Assembly (NCBI RefSeq): GCF_001475545.1
Contig: NZ_LDQC01000054.1
Location: 1 to 33,937 of the forward strand
Source of the DNA: Curtobacterium luteum
GTDB taxonomy: Bacteria > Actinomycetota > Actinomycetes > Actinomycetales > Microbacteriaceae
Direction: 5' to 3'
Length of the DNA: 33,937 bases
The notes under the pieces are model-generated. The model saw nothing but the letters and a program-made list of their open reading frames with translations, ran no database searches and had not been told where the DNA came from. This document shows, in pieces, positions 9,901 to 16,087 of this stretch; the first letter of the stretch is position 1, and every line of letters begins with the position of its first letter. Made by a program: the position numbers and the translations under genes.

Positions 9901-10806
9901 ACCTGCACTGTCAGCCGTGATCCCGAGGTCGTCCACGCCTCCCGTGGCGACCTTGCGCGCTGAATCGGAGACCTTTCCGCTCGTCAGCGATGCGGAGCGG
10001 ACCGAGGCACGAGTGTCGGCGTGCTCGGCCCAGGACATCCGGCCCTTGGTCACGGTCAGGTCGTACGCGGTACCCGTCGTCGACGCGATTCGGGAGCGCT
10101 TGCCGTCAGCCGTGATCCGGACGAGTTCGCCTGGGGCAGCAGCCGCGGCGACGCCGCTGGCGAGCGGAACGACGCTGGTCAACTCGCCCTTGAGCCGTAC
10201 GGTCCAGTCGACATCGCCCGTCGAGGGCTCGAAGGCACCGATGGACGTCGTGCCGCCGTCATACCGGACGAGCGTCGCGCTGTCACCCGCACCGCAGCCG
10301 GGGTTCGCGTACGAGAGGGAGTACCCCCGCCCGAGGCTTCGGACCTCGCCGTCAGCGGTGTCCACCACGGCTGCCCACGCCCCCTCGCTGAAGAGCTGCT
10401 CGTCGTTGGTGAGGCCACGCGGACCGTACACGACGACGACGTGTGCGCCGTCTCCCGTGATGCAGCCGTTCCCAATCCACTGATCAGTCTCGATCCCCGG
10501 AACGGAGAGCCGAGCGAGCGTCTTCCATGCGTACCCGTCGGCCGCAGCGCCGCGGAGGACCGAGAAACCGCCAGCATCGCCCGCGAAGGTGGTCGCGACA
10601 TCGCCCGATCGCGCCCAGCCCGCGCCGAGCACGGTATCTCGACTGCCCTCCGGTACCGCGTCACCCCGCATCGGCATCTCCACAGGTGGGAGGCTCTTGT
10701 CGGGGTCGACCGGCGTGGGAGCGGCGGCCTGCGCGACCGTCGCGGTCCCGAGGACTGCGGCGATCGCGACGGCTGCGACCAGACCGGAGCGGACACGTCT
10801 GAGCAC
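6937..10806 (-). CDS. secreted lytic-transglycosylase-like / golvesin-like / SGNH hydrolase fusion
   Basis: Exported 1289-residue multidomain protein. I start it at GTG 10806, not the upstream ATG 10890, because a purine-rich ribosome site (GAGAGAAGAA) precedes that GTG and a standard signal peptide follows (MLRRVRSGLVAAVAIAAVLG, cleavage after AQA). Layout: about 35-390 repetitive beta-rich, propeller-like and without enzyme motifs; about 475-625 SLT/lysozyme-like, with LAQESNLWQAS (candidate Glu494), CGYGVGQIT and WYAATWAYNTGY; 726-764 six-Cys segment (CSMSNNEC to CDTTC); about 892-975 golvesin-like beta-sandwich; about 980-1289 SGNH/GDSL hydrolase with block I GDSYSSGEG (Ser989), SIGGNDIGF (Asn1099) and SFHPN (His1268). 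Known families imply cleavage of peptidoglycan glycan strands plus esterase activity. Pairing the two on one substrate is my inference. Neighbours are also exported. Confidence 0.88.
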   Translation of the reverse strand: MLRRVRSGLVAAVAIAAVLGTATVAQAAAPTPVDPDKSLPPVEMPMRGDAVPEGSRDTVLGAGWARSGDVATTFAGDAGGFSVLRGAAADGYAWKTLARLSVPGIETDQWIGNGCITGDGAHVVVVYGPRGLTNDEQLFSEGAWAAVVDTADGEVRSLGRGYSLSYANPGCGAGDSATLVRYDGGTTSIGAFEPSTGDVDWTVRLKGELTSVVPLASGVAAAAAPGELVRITADGKRSRIASTTGTAYDLTVTKGRMSWAEHADTRASVRSASLTSGKVSDSARKVATGGVDDLGITADSAGRTWVTGTASTLAKTAPTDIHRARVARDAVVSSQGRLATSGVRAVSPGNAATGADTPVTVQSVSIPTSKSVELGTVVDAEAPGLPLGEAAPAPQVERRTLSTSASSPSLPAEEERTCAVPRNDPSKQVLQPKPRQVEWAVNRIVAGQLTIKRPANWNSSGMAAYAPGTMFPKKALSGGGSIPSQVLLGVLAQESNLWQASRYTSPGETGNPLIGNYYGNDLSASVSSSEFWKVSFANADCGYGVGQITDGMRLAGRERPGETALPVAQQQAIALDYTANIARAAQMLTDKWNETRAAGSTINNGDPSKIENWYAATWAYNTGYHQPNGSGRYGLGWFNNPANPIYPPGRGSFLDGRPADAAKPQNWPYPEKVLGFAANALTLVENQTVDAEPTYVAAFRTAWWNGDSTSGPKNRTAVKPPTTAFCSMSNNECDPKTTAVCTRADSECWWHGNVTWKKDCDTTCGNEFTRFSPAADYMAEQANGTSFPPNCSTSGLPSGSLVIDDLPMTTSSGTVTSAPARSGCAPVTSSGTFAFDFGRRSASGSYPSKIDLHQLGSGFNGRFSFSHTWQNGEGPASQITGTWTLNKSLNQWGRVFVHTPDHAAWAQDARYKVDDGVKTHDRVLPQRNFGNSWKSIGVFNFNGVPRVSLSNVTGDGDDVDAAEDIAWDAVAIQPLTAKPKDFIVSIGDSYSSGEGSPGASTQEVSGYYPVTDNNGTVPRFKNACHRSPNAWVRKAAVRQLASIGSRADSLDPTLDFHQISCSGATTENLLQKKQSEPPQLQQGYLDENTTLVTLSIGGNDIGFAPVIQNCVLMGLAQQSCIGTAQPGAYDKLSKLGGNVGSVIDKIRQDAPKATILFLGYPPIFSNGVSCVSIRQNDQGWLDQLAVDLNKTIENAVVAKDQPGARVLFADPKKAFEGRNICASNPAVNGLMPYTPINYGSRTNGDTPMVSFSVPGPDFALGVAQSSFHPNNAGTSLYAGVMQGTLDGVY

Positions 10807-10828
10807 GGGATTCTTCTCTCTGCGGCAC

Positions 10829-10857
10829 AGGACCGCGTTGACGAACGTCGCCGTCAA
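10829..10857 (-). promoter_or_regulatory. possible promoter/operator before the fusion-protein gene
   Basis: Reading the minus strand, TTGACG (10857-10852) is a good -35. The hexamer 17 nt further on (10834-10829, GGTCCT) is a poor -10. TTGACG and CGTCAA also form an inverted repeat (10838-10843 and 10852-10857, 8-nt spacer), which could be an operator. The call is weak. The gene could instead be read through from the upstream pair. Confidence 0.25.
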
Positions 10858-10903
10858 GGCGACTGAGCGCGCCCGGGGATGCCGGACCATCGCGTGGAAG
10901 GGA

Positions 10904-10947
10904 ACGGGGCCGCTTCGTCGCTCCGAAGCGCGACGAGGCGACCCCGT
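10904..10947. terminator. imperfect hairpin terminator after the 149-aa secreted protein
   Basis: The 18-nt arms 10904-10921 and 10930-10947 pair with two mismatches around an 8-nt loop. The hairpin begins about 12 nt past the stop at 10959 and separates the upstream gene pair from the fusion-protein gene. It shares no core with the GGAGGCACGG hairpins. Confidence 0.6.
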
Positions 10948-10958
10948 GTCTGGTCAGA

Positions 10959-11408
10959 TCACGGAGTCCATCGGACGTTGTACGTGAACGATGCTGACCA
11001 GGACTTGCCCGCTGCGCAGCCGGATGAGCCACAGGCCCCGTTGGACGAGGCGTTGATGTAGAACGTCCCCGCAGCGACCCAGTAGTTGCCGTTGTCGGAC
11101 TTGATGGCGACGGTCTGGTTCTGGCTGGCGGTGCCTCGGGCGTAGGTCTTGCCCGACGAGTTCCGCAGGGCGATCGAGAGCGAGCCACCGCACGGCCCGA
11201 CGTTCGTCGCCTTGAACGACACCGCGTTCTGCGCCTGCGAGTTCGTGCGGGCAGTCCCGTACGCGACGGCGGTGCCGCACGACGGCACCGTGCCGCTGAG
11301 CGTCGTCGTCGTCGCCTGCGCTGGCGTCGCGGTCACGAGCATGCCGAGGGCCCCTGCCATCGCAGCCAGCGTCACGAGCGCGGATCGCTTGCCGATCTTG
11401 TTCTTCAT
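10959..11408 (-). CDS. small secreted protein, function unknown
   Basis: 149 residues with a clear Sec signal peptide: MKNKIGKRSALVTLAAMAGA and a cleavage site at TPAQA near residue 32. The mature part of about 117 residues is rich in Ser, Thr, Gly, Ala and Asn, with alternating hydrophobic residues suggesting a beta-sandwich. Four Cys (44, 73, 126, 131) could form two disulfides. It ends in aromatics (SASFTYNVRWTP). I recognise no family. The ATG at 11408 has AGGGA 7 nt upstream and overlaps the stop of the preceding gene (ATGA). The coupling to a membrane-anchored protein upstream and to the large murein-active protein downstream suggests one exported functional unit. Confidence 0.85.
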   Translation of the reverse strand: MKNKIGKRSALVTLAAMAGALGMLVTATPAQATTTTLSGTVPSCGTAVAYGTARTNSQAQNAVSFKATNVGPCGGSLSIALRNSSGKTYARGTASQNQTVAIKSDNGNYWVAAGTFYINASSNGACGSSGCAAGKSWSASFTYNVRWTP

Positions 11409-11962
11409 GAATGTCCCTTTTCTTCGAAGACGAGCCGTCCACAGTCGAGTTCGTACTCGATGTCGAGACGGCTCTCGCCCGCGGCCTCCGCCGCGGCACG
11501 CATCCTGGCGTCGTAGTCGGAGAAATTGGCGTCGCCCTTGACGCCGTCCATCTCGTACCATCGATCCACCATCGATTCAGCCCGTTCCGTCGCAGCGACT
11601 CGCTCGGCGGGAACGGCATCTCGCGCCGACGCGATCCAGGCGCAGCGCCACCACCGCGCGGCGATCTGCTTGGGCAGCGCCGGCACGAACGCCTCGGGGG
11701 TCTGCGGGTCGTCCGGGTCGAAGAAGGCAGGCGGCTGAGCCGGGAAGACGAATCCTTCGGGCAGGGGCTCGTGGATCGCGGCCGTGGCATGCCGCCAAGC
11801 CCCCGGGACTTGGTCCAGCGAGAGGAGCGGCGCAGACGAGGAAGAGCTCTCGGTCCTCGCAGCAGCGTCGTCGTGCGCATCGAGAGCCGAGACCGCAGAC
11901 GTGCCGACGGCACCGACGAGCGCTGCTCCGATGACGGTGATGGCGATGGTCGACTTCCTCAA
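11405..11962 (-). CDS. membrane-anchored extracytoplasmic protein, function unknown
   Basis: 185 residues starting MRKSTIAITVIGAALVGAVG, a single N-terminal hydrophobic helix (about 4-27) that is either an uncleaved anchor or a signal peptide. The extracellular part has a Ser-rich linker, then LLSLDQVPGAWRHATAAIHEPLPEG, a Pro-rich stretch with FFDPDDPQTP, a WWRCAWIASARDA helix, and an acidic C-terminus with a second Cys (LDCGRLVF) that could bond to the first. No family is recognised. I chose TTG 11962 over ATG 11980 because GGAGGGGG sits 4 nt before the TTG and would lie inside the longer reading. The stop overlaps the next gene's ATG by 4 nt. Confidence 0.75.
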   Translation of the reverse strand: MRKSTIAITVIGAALVGAVGTSAVSALDAHDDAAARTESSSSSAPLLSLDQVPGAWRHATAAIHEPLPEGFVFPAQPPAFFDPDDPQTPEAFVPALPKQIAARWWRCAWIASARDAVPAERVAATERAESMVDRWYEMDGVKGDANFSDYDARMRAAAEAAGESRLDIEYELDCGRLVFEEKGHS

Positions 11963-12017
11963 CGGGCCCCCTCCGGGCATGACGAAGGGATCCGCGACGC
12001 GGCTGCTCCCCCAAGAC

Positions 12018-12046
12018 CTTGTATTCGGCTGTTAGCAAGCTAGCAA
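12018..12046 (-). promoter_or_regulatory. candidate promoter with tandem TAGCAA repeats
   Basis: On the minus strand TTGCTA (12046-12041), a 17-nt spacer and TACAAG (12023-12018) give a fair sigma-70-type promoter about 50 nt before the TTG at 11962. The -35 box lies in an 8-bp direct repeat (TAGCAAGC then TAGCAAAC on the plus strand, 12033-12048), a possible regulator site. The surrounding ~100 bp are more AT-rich than anything else in the window. Confidence 0.4.
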
Positions 12047-12111
12047 ACCGCGAAGCATTGGCACAGTAGGTAGTTGAGCGGACCTGTGAGTCCCCCGATT
12101 TTGTACCCCAT

Positions 12112-12432
12112 TTGTCCGGTCAAGAGGTCCTAGGCCGGCTTGCGGCGGCGCACAGCATGGCGCTGACGACCTCCATGGTCGCGACGGGCTGCAGGGCCGA
12201 GGCGAATCCTCGGTGCCTACACGGAGGACATCGAGTCGACAAAGCCGTTCACGTCGACGACGATCCTCTCCGACATCACAGCTGGTTCGACGGCGACTCG
12301 GTGAACCTCGTCGGGTGTGCCCGCGTCACTGCACGCCCCGGCGGAGCGATCACGGCGAGCGGGACGGACTGCGGTCGTGCAGTGGACGAGGCGTTCACGT
12401 CCCCTTGGAAGCAGGTCCGACTCCACCCGTGA
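12112..12432 (+). pseudogene. probable decayed gene for a small exported protein
   Basis: No intact gene is convincing in 11963-12474, but this stretch looks like broken coding sequence. In frame 12112 it reads MALTTSMVATGCRAEA (from ATG 12157), resembling a lipoprotein signal with lipobox-like VATGC. Coding-like sequence then moves to the frame of 12203 (RILGAYTEDIESTKPF and on to LSDITAGST, high GC3), which stops at about 12299. From about 12290 coding character returns to the first frame (FDGDSVNLVGCARV to SPWKQVRLHP) and runs to TGA at 12432. Two compensating indels would explain this. The intact 106-aa frame 12112-12432 could alternatively be a real gene with poor codon use in its middle. 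Family unknown. Confidence 0.35.
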
Positions 12433-12436
12433 ACTA

Positions 12437-12466
12437 TGCCGCTGCGCTCCCTCGAGCGCAGCGGCA
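12437..12466. terminator. 13-bp hairpin terminator after the LLM oxidoreductase
   Basis: The perfect arms TGCCGCTGCGCTC (12437-12449) and its complement (12454-12466) surround a 4-nt loop. On the minus strand it follows the LLM stop by 8 nt. On the plus strand it follows the end of the decayed gene by 4 nt and is followed by CCAAAA. Confidence 0.8.
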
Positions 12467-12474
12467 CCAAAAGG

Positions 12475-13515
12475 TCAGGCGACCGCTGCGCCCGCCCGCA
12501 CGAGCCGCCCCTCGCCGTGCAACCGTGCGACGACGTCGAGCGCCTGGTGCCGGTACCGCGCCTGCGCGGCCCCCGGCGCCACGATCACGCCGTCCGCGCC
12601 GGTGGACTCGACGAGCGCGTTGATCTTCGCCGCGACCTCGTCCGCGTTGCCGTACGCTTGCCGAGCCGTGCGGGCCTCGATGAACCGACGCTCGAGGTCG
12701 GAGAACTCGTACGCCCGGGCCTCCTCCATCGACACCGGCTCGGGCTTCGCGCCCTGGCGCATCCGGATGAACGAGATCATCCCCGGCGCGGACTGCTCGG
12801 CGATCACCGCCGGGTCCTCGTCGGTGACGACCTGGACGCCGATGAGCGCGTTCGGCTCAGACCGGAAGCGCGAGGGGCGGAAGGAGTCACGGTAGAGCGC
12901 GAGCGCCGCCTCGGTGTTGTCCGAAGCGAAGTGGTGGGCGAAGGCGAACGAGACACCGAGCGCTCCGGCGACCTGGGCGCTGTAGCCCGACGAGCCGAGC
13001 AGCCAGAACTCGGGGACGTCCCCGTACCCGGGCACGGCGCGGATGCGCGACAGCGGGTTCGAAGCGTCCATCCCGGTGAAGAAGCCGATGAGGTCCGCGA
13101 GCTGCTGCGGGAAGTCGTCCACATCGAGCCGGTCGGTTCGGCGCAGCGCCATGGCCGTCGCCCCGTCGGTGCCGGGTGCGCGCCCGATGCCGAGGTCGAC
13201 GCGGTCGCCGTAGAGCGCCCGGAGCGTGCCGAACTGCTCAGCGACCACGAGCGGGGCGTGGTTCGGCAGCATCACTCCCCCGGAGCCGATGCGGATCGTC
13301 GACGTCGCGGCACCCACCGCGCTCAGCAGCACCGCGGGCGCCGAGGACGTGATGCCCGGCATCCCGTGGTGCTCAGCGACCCAGATGCGCTCGTAGCCGA
13401 GCCGCTCCGCGTGCACCGCCATGTCGATCGACCCCTGCAGGGCGTCGGTGTTGGACTGGCCGTACTCGCGGGTGGCCAGATCGAGGACGGACAGGTGCAC
13501 GGATGCGTCGCTCAT
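12475..13515 (-). CDS. LLM-class flavin-dependent oxidoreductase (MsnO8-like group)
   Basis: 346-residue bacterial-luciferase-like TIM-barrel oxidoreductase. It has the features I associate with the 'luciferase family oxidoreductase, group 1' (TIGR03558-type): N-terminal SVLDLATREYG, WVAEHHGMPGI, GSGGVMLPNHAPLVVAEQFG, DLGIGRAPGTD and LLGSSGYSAQVAG. Members use reduced FMN or F420; substrates are largely unknown and cannot be inferred here. I start at ATG 13515 (MSDASVHLSVLDL), which matches the family N-terminus. The frame stays open to 13575 but that part is low-quality coding. No strong ribosome site is visible. It is transcribed alone between two hairpins. Confidence 0.9.
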   Translation of the reverse strand: MSDASVHLSVLDLATREYGQSNTDALQGSIDMAVHAERLGYERIWVAEHHGMPGITSSAPAVLLSAVGAATSTIRIGSGGVMLPNHAPLVVAEQFGTLRALYGDRVDLGIGRAPGTDGATAMALRRTDRLDVDDFPQQLADLIGFFTGMDASNPLSRIRAVPGYGDVPEFWLLGSSGYSAQVAGALGVSFAFAHHFASDNTEAALALYRDSFRPSRFRSEPNALIGVQVVTDEDPAVIAEQSAPGMISFIRMRQGAKPEPVSMEEARAYEFSDLERRFIEARTARQAYGNADEVAAKINALVESTGADGVIVAPGAAQARYRHQALDVVARLHGEGRLVRAGAAVA

Positions 13516-13559
13516 GTGGGCACCAACACGGCCCGGCCCACCTGCATTCCGGACCACCC

Positions 13560-13607
13560 GACGGCCGGGAGGCACGTGGCGGCGCCGAACCGCGCCTCCC
13601 GGCCGTC
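13560..13607. terminator. hairpin terminator after tdk (GGAGGCACG family)
   Basis: The arms GACGGCCGGGAGGC (13560-13573) and its complement (13594-13607) are perfect over 14 bp. They extend inward imperfectly (GGGAGGCACG against GGGAGGCGCG). It lies 29 nt past the tdk stop and ahead of the LLM gene. Confidence 0.75.
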
Positions 13608-13636
13608 AGATGGCGACCAGCCGCCGGCGGCGACCG

Positions 13637-14263
13637 TCAGTCGCCGTCGAGGTGCCCGCCGGACTCCGTGAGGTAGCAGTTGGCGCAGAGGGACTCGTAG
13701 GTGACGTCCTCGCCGTCGATGGCGACCTGCGACCCGTCGAAGACGAACCGGCCGTCGATCAGCCGCGCGTTGAACACCGCCTTGCGACCGCAGCGACAGA
13801 TCGTCTTGAGCTCCTCCAGCGAGTGCGCGATCTCCAGGAGGCGTGCGCTGCCGGGGAACGCCTCGGTCCGGAAGTCGGTACGGATGCCGTAGGCGAGGAC
13901 CGGGATGCCGTCGAGGACCGCGATGCGGAGGAGGTCGTCGACCTGCTTCGGCGTCAGGAACTGCGCCTCGTCGACCAGCACGCAACTGACGGGCCGGACC
14001 ATGCCGTCGAGCCGTCCGGACTCCGGGTCGGCCGACCCTGCGGCGGACACGGCCGCGCGCACGTCGTCAGCCGGGGCGAACACGACATCGACCGCGCGGG
14101 TGACGCCGAGGCGGGAGACGATCTCGTGGTCACCCTTGGTGTCCACCGCCGGCTTGGCGAGCAGGACCCGCTGACCGCGCTCCTCGTAGTTGTACGCCGC
14201 CTGCAGCAGCCCGGTGCTCTTGCCGCTGTTCATCGCGCCGTAGCGGAAGTAGAGCTTCGCCAC
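13637..14263 (-). CDS. tdk: thymidine kinase
   Basis: 208-residue type II thymidine kinase, which phosphorylates salvaged thymidine (and deoxyuridine) to the monophosphate with ATP. Diagnostic features: P-loop GAMNSGKST (9-17), Walker B-like VDEAQF (97-102) containing the catalytic Glu, the family GIRTDFRTEAFPGSARLL segment (126-143), and a zinc site from CRC (156-158) and CANC (193-196). The lasso loop before the second Cys pair is present. The GTG start at 14263 shares one base with the TAG of the response-regulator gene, so it is the last gene of the kinase/regulator operon. That arrangement is unusual for a nucleotide-salvage gene, though shared transcription need not mean shared function. 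Confidence 0.96.
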   Translation of the reverse strand: MAKLYFRYGAMNSGKSTGLLQAAYNYEERGQRVLLAKPAVDTKGDHEIVSRLGVTRAVDVVFAPADDVRAAVSAAGSADPESGRLDGMVRPVSCVLVDEAQFLTPKQVDDLLRIAVLDGIPVLAYGIRTDFRTEAFPGSARLLEIAHSLEELKTICRCGRKAVFNARLIDGRFVFDGSQVAIDGEDVTYESLCANCYLTESGGHLDGD

Positions 14264-14964
14264 TACGCGAGGAACCCGTCCTCCGCCGCGCGACGGATGA
14301 GGTCGGACTTCTTCGACGCCGGACGGCCGACCTTGCTGTACTTCTCGCGCACGCGGCGGAGGTACGTCTTCGCGGTCTCGTACTGCACGTTCATCTGCGC
14401 GGCGACCTCGTTCGTGGAGTAGCCGGACACGTACAGGCGCAGCGCCTCTTCCTCGCCGTGGCTGAGCTTCGGACGCTGGTGCGCGTTCGCCCCGGTCGGC
14501 AGCGGCCGCCAGTCGCGCTGCGGCGGGGTCTCGCGGGCGACGCCCATGATCTCCCGGGCGACGTCCATGACCTCGCGCATGGGCAGCGACTTCGACAGGA
14601 AGGCTGCGGCGCCGGCGGCGAGGGCGCGGTCGCGGGACTCACGGCTGTCGACGCTGGAGAGGACGATGACCTTCGCCCCGGCGGCACGGCAGGTGCGGAC
14701 GCGGGCCTCGATGGACACCGGCTCCTTGAGCTGGAAGTCGAGGAACACGAGGTCGGTCGGGAAACTGTCGCTGTGGACCATCTCGAGCCAGGTGTGTGCT
14801 GTGAGGGCCAGGTCGAAGTCGAAGGCGTTGACGGCGATCCAGCTCGACAGGGAGTCGAGCAGCACCTCGTGGTCGTCGAGGATGGCCAACCGCACCCGGC
14901 GGGTGCCCGGGGTCGGGAGGACGGGACCGCCCTCCGAGAGCCGGTTCGGGTCAGTGCTGGTCAT
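14263..14964 (-). CDS. LuxR/NarL-type response regulator
   Basis: 233-residue two-component regulator. The receiver domain (about 22-145) has the acidic pair Asp30/Asp31, phospho-acceptor Asp76 (VFLDFQL), the VLSS strand (101-104) and Lys125 (LSKSLP). The DNA-binding helix-turn-helix (about 167-230) reads LSHGEEEALRLYVSGYSTNEVAAQMN, then YETAKTYLRRVREKYSKVGR. A 22-residue N-terminal extension precedes the receiver. The start overlaps the end of the kinase-like gene by 14 nt, which implies coupled translation. It is the natural partner of the histidine kinase two genes upstream. Target genes are not evident, and I saw no obvious repeated operator nearby. Confidence 0.93.
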   Translation of the reverse strand: MTSTDPNRLSEGGPVLPTPGTRRVRLAILDDHEVLLDSLSSWIAVNAFDFDLALTAHTWLEMVHSDSFPTDLVFLDFQLKEPVSIEARVRTCRAAGAKVIVLSSVDSRESRDRALAAGAAAFLSKSLPMREVMDVAREIMGVARETPPQRDWRPLPTGANAHQRPKLSHGEEEALRLYVSGYSTNEVAAQMNVQYETAKTYLRRVREKYSKVGRPASKKSDLIRRAAEDGFLA

Positions 14965-16087
14965 ACGAGAACCTTAGTGCGAGGGCGGAGGGTCGGACCG
15001 CGACGTCGAGGTCGGGGAACGTGACGCGGAGGACGGCGAGGTAGGGGTCGAACGTGCGGTGGATCCCGATGTCCGAGTCCGCGACGACGACGTCGACGGC
15101 GACCTCGACCCGGTTCCCCGGTGCGTGACGGGCGCGGACGGCGAGGCCTGCCGGATCGACCGCGGCGGCGCGGAGCGTGGCACGGAGGAACGTCCGGACG
15201 ACCGTCCGCTGGTCGACGTCGAGCGTCGCGAGCAGCCCGTCGGGGTCGTCGAGGACGGACCGCTCGCCGCCCTCGGTTCGCATCGCGTACTCGAACCACG
15301 TCCGGTCGGCGTCGGCGACCATCCCTCGGCGCAGGCCGTCGGCGATGGCACGGGCACGAGCTCGGTCGACGTCGGTGATCACGTCTCGGGTGCGGAGTTC
15401 GGCGAAGAACGGTGCGACCTCGTCGGCGAGCACGGTCGACCGGTCCTGCTGCACGCTCGCCGCGATGCCGTCCTGCTCGGCACGTTCGACGGAGTAGGAC
15501 CCGGCGCGGATCTGCACCCGTTCGGCGAGGCCGGAGAACGTCGACGCGAACACCGCGGACGCTCCGGTCAGCACGAGGGTCGGCGCCGCGGCCAGGAACG
15601 CCGCGACCGCCACCGGTACCTGGTGCGGGAACACGGCGGCTCCCACCCCCCAGGTGACGCCGTTCACGGCGGCGAGCAGGAACCCGCCGACCGCGAGGTC
15701 CGTCCACGGCCGGTACGGCGCGGCCATCACGATGCCGGTCGCCGTGAGGAGGCACATGAAGTCGTTGAGGGCGTTCCGGTCCGGCCCCCACTGCGCCGCC
15801 ACACTGGTCACCGAGGCCGCCGCGAGGAGCGCCACGTGCGCGATGTACGCGACCCGGGTGAACGGAGCCCGGAACGGGCTGGACGCCGCGATCACCACGG
15901 TCGCCGAGGCCGCGACCAGCAGCACCGTGAGCGCGCTCAGTCCAGGGCTCCCGACGACGTCGCGGTCGAACAGGGACACCAGCAGGGCCCACAGGGTCCC
16001 CGCGGCGCCGATCACGACGGCGAACGGCCGCGATCCCATGGCGCCGAGCGGGTCGTACTGCTGGGCGGTCCGGCGCGTGGCCGTCAC
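14951..16087 (-). CDS. membrane protein with histidine-kinase layout but no catalytic residues (pseudokinase)
   Basis: 378 residues: about six transmembrane helices (about 20-180), a cytoplasmic helix, then a soluble C-terminus. No known family is obvious, but the cytoplasmic part lines up with the neighbouring kinase. SVQQDRSTVLADEVAPFFAE (211-230) matches the kinase's EAAAILHDTVLNHLG, with Ala221 at the phospho-acceptor His. LDVDQRTVVRTFLRATLRAA (289-308), then NRVEVAVDVVV, matches LDDRTLDALVRAVGQCLANV, then TTVMVVDDG, with the N-box Asn and the DDGRGF and GLRG ATP loops lost. I infer a degenerate paralogue that could pair with the kinase or act as its sensor. The GTG start overlaps the kinase stop by 4 nt. 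The alternative is an unrelated membrane protein with chance similarity. Confidence 0.75.
   Translation of the reverse strand: MTATRRTAQQYDPLGAMGSRPFAVVIGAAGTLWALLVSLFDRDVVGSPGLSALTVLLVAASATVVIAASSPFRAPFTRVAYIAHVALLAAASVTSVAAQWGPDRNALNDFMCLLTATGIVMAAPYRPWTDLAVGGFLLAAVNGVTWGVGAAVFPHQVPVAVAAFLAAAPTLVLTGASAVFASTFSGLAERVQIRAGSYSVERAEQDGIAASVQQDRSTVLADEVAPFFAELRTRDVITDVDRARARAIADGLRRGMVADADRTWFEYAMRTEGGERSVLDDPDGLLATLDVDQRTVVRTFLRATLRAAAVDPAGLAVRARHAPGNRVEVAVDVVVADSDIGIHRTFDPYLAVLRVTFPDLDVAVRPSALALRFSYDQH

Noticed and set aside
10806..10890. Longer N-terminus for the transglycosylase/SGNH protein from ATG 10890
   Set aside because: No ribosome site, and it would bury the signal peptide behind 28 residues. 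GTG 10806 has a purine-rich site and gives a standard Sec signal.
12414..12436. Possible tRNA 3'-end remnant (GGTCCGACTCC resembles the T-loop box) marking an att site opposite tRNA-Pro
   Set aside because: The flanking bases do not pair as a T stem, and identity with the tRNA-Pro 3' end is limited to about 11 of 14 scattered bases. Chance similarity is more likely.
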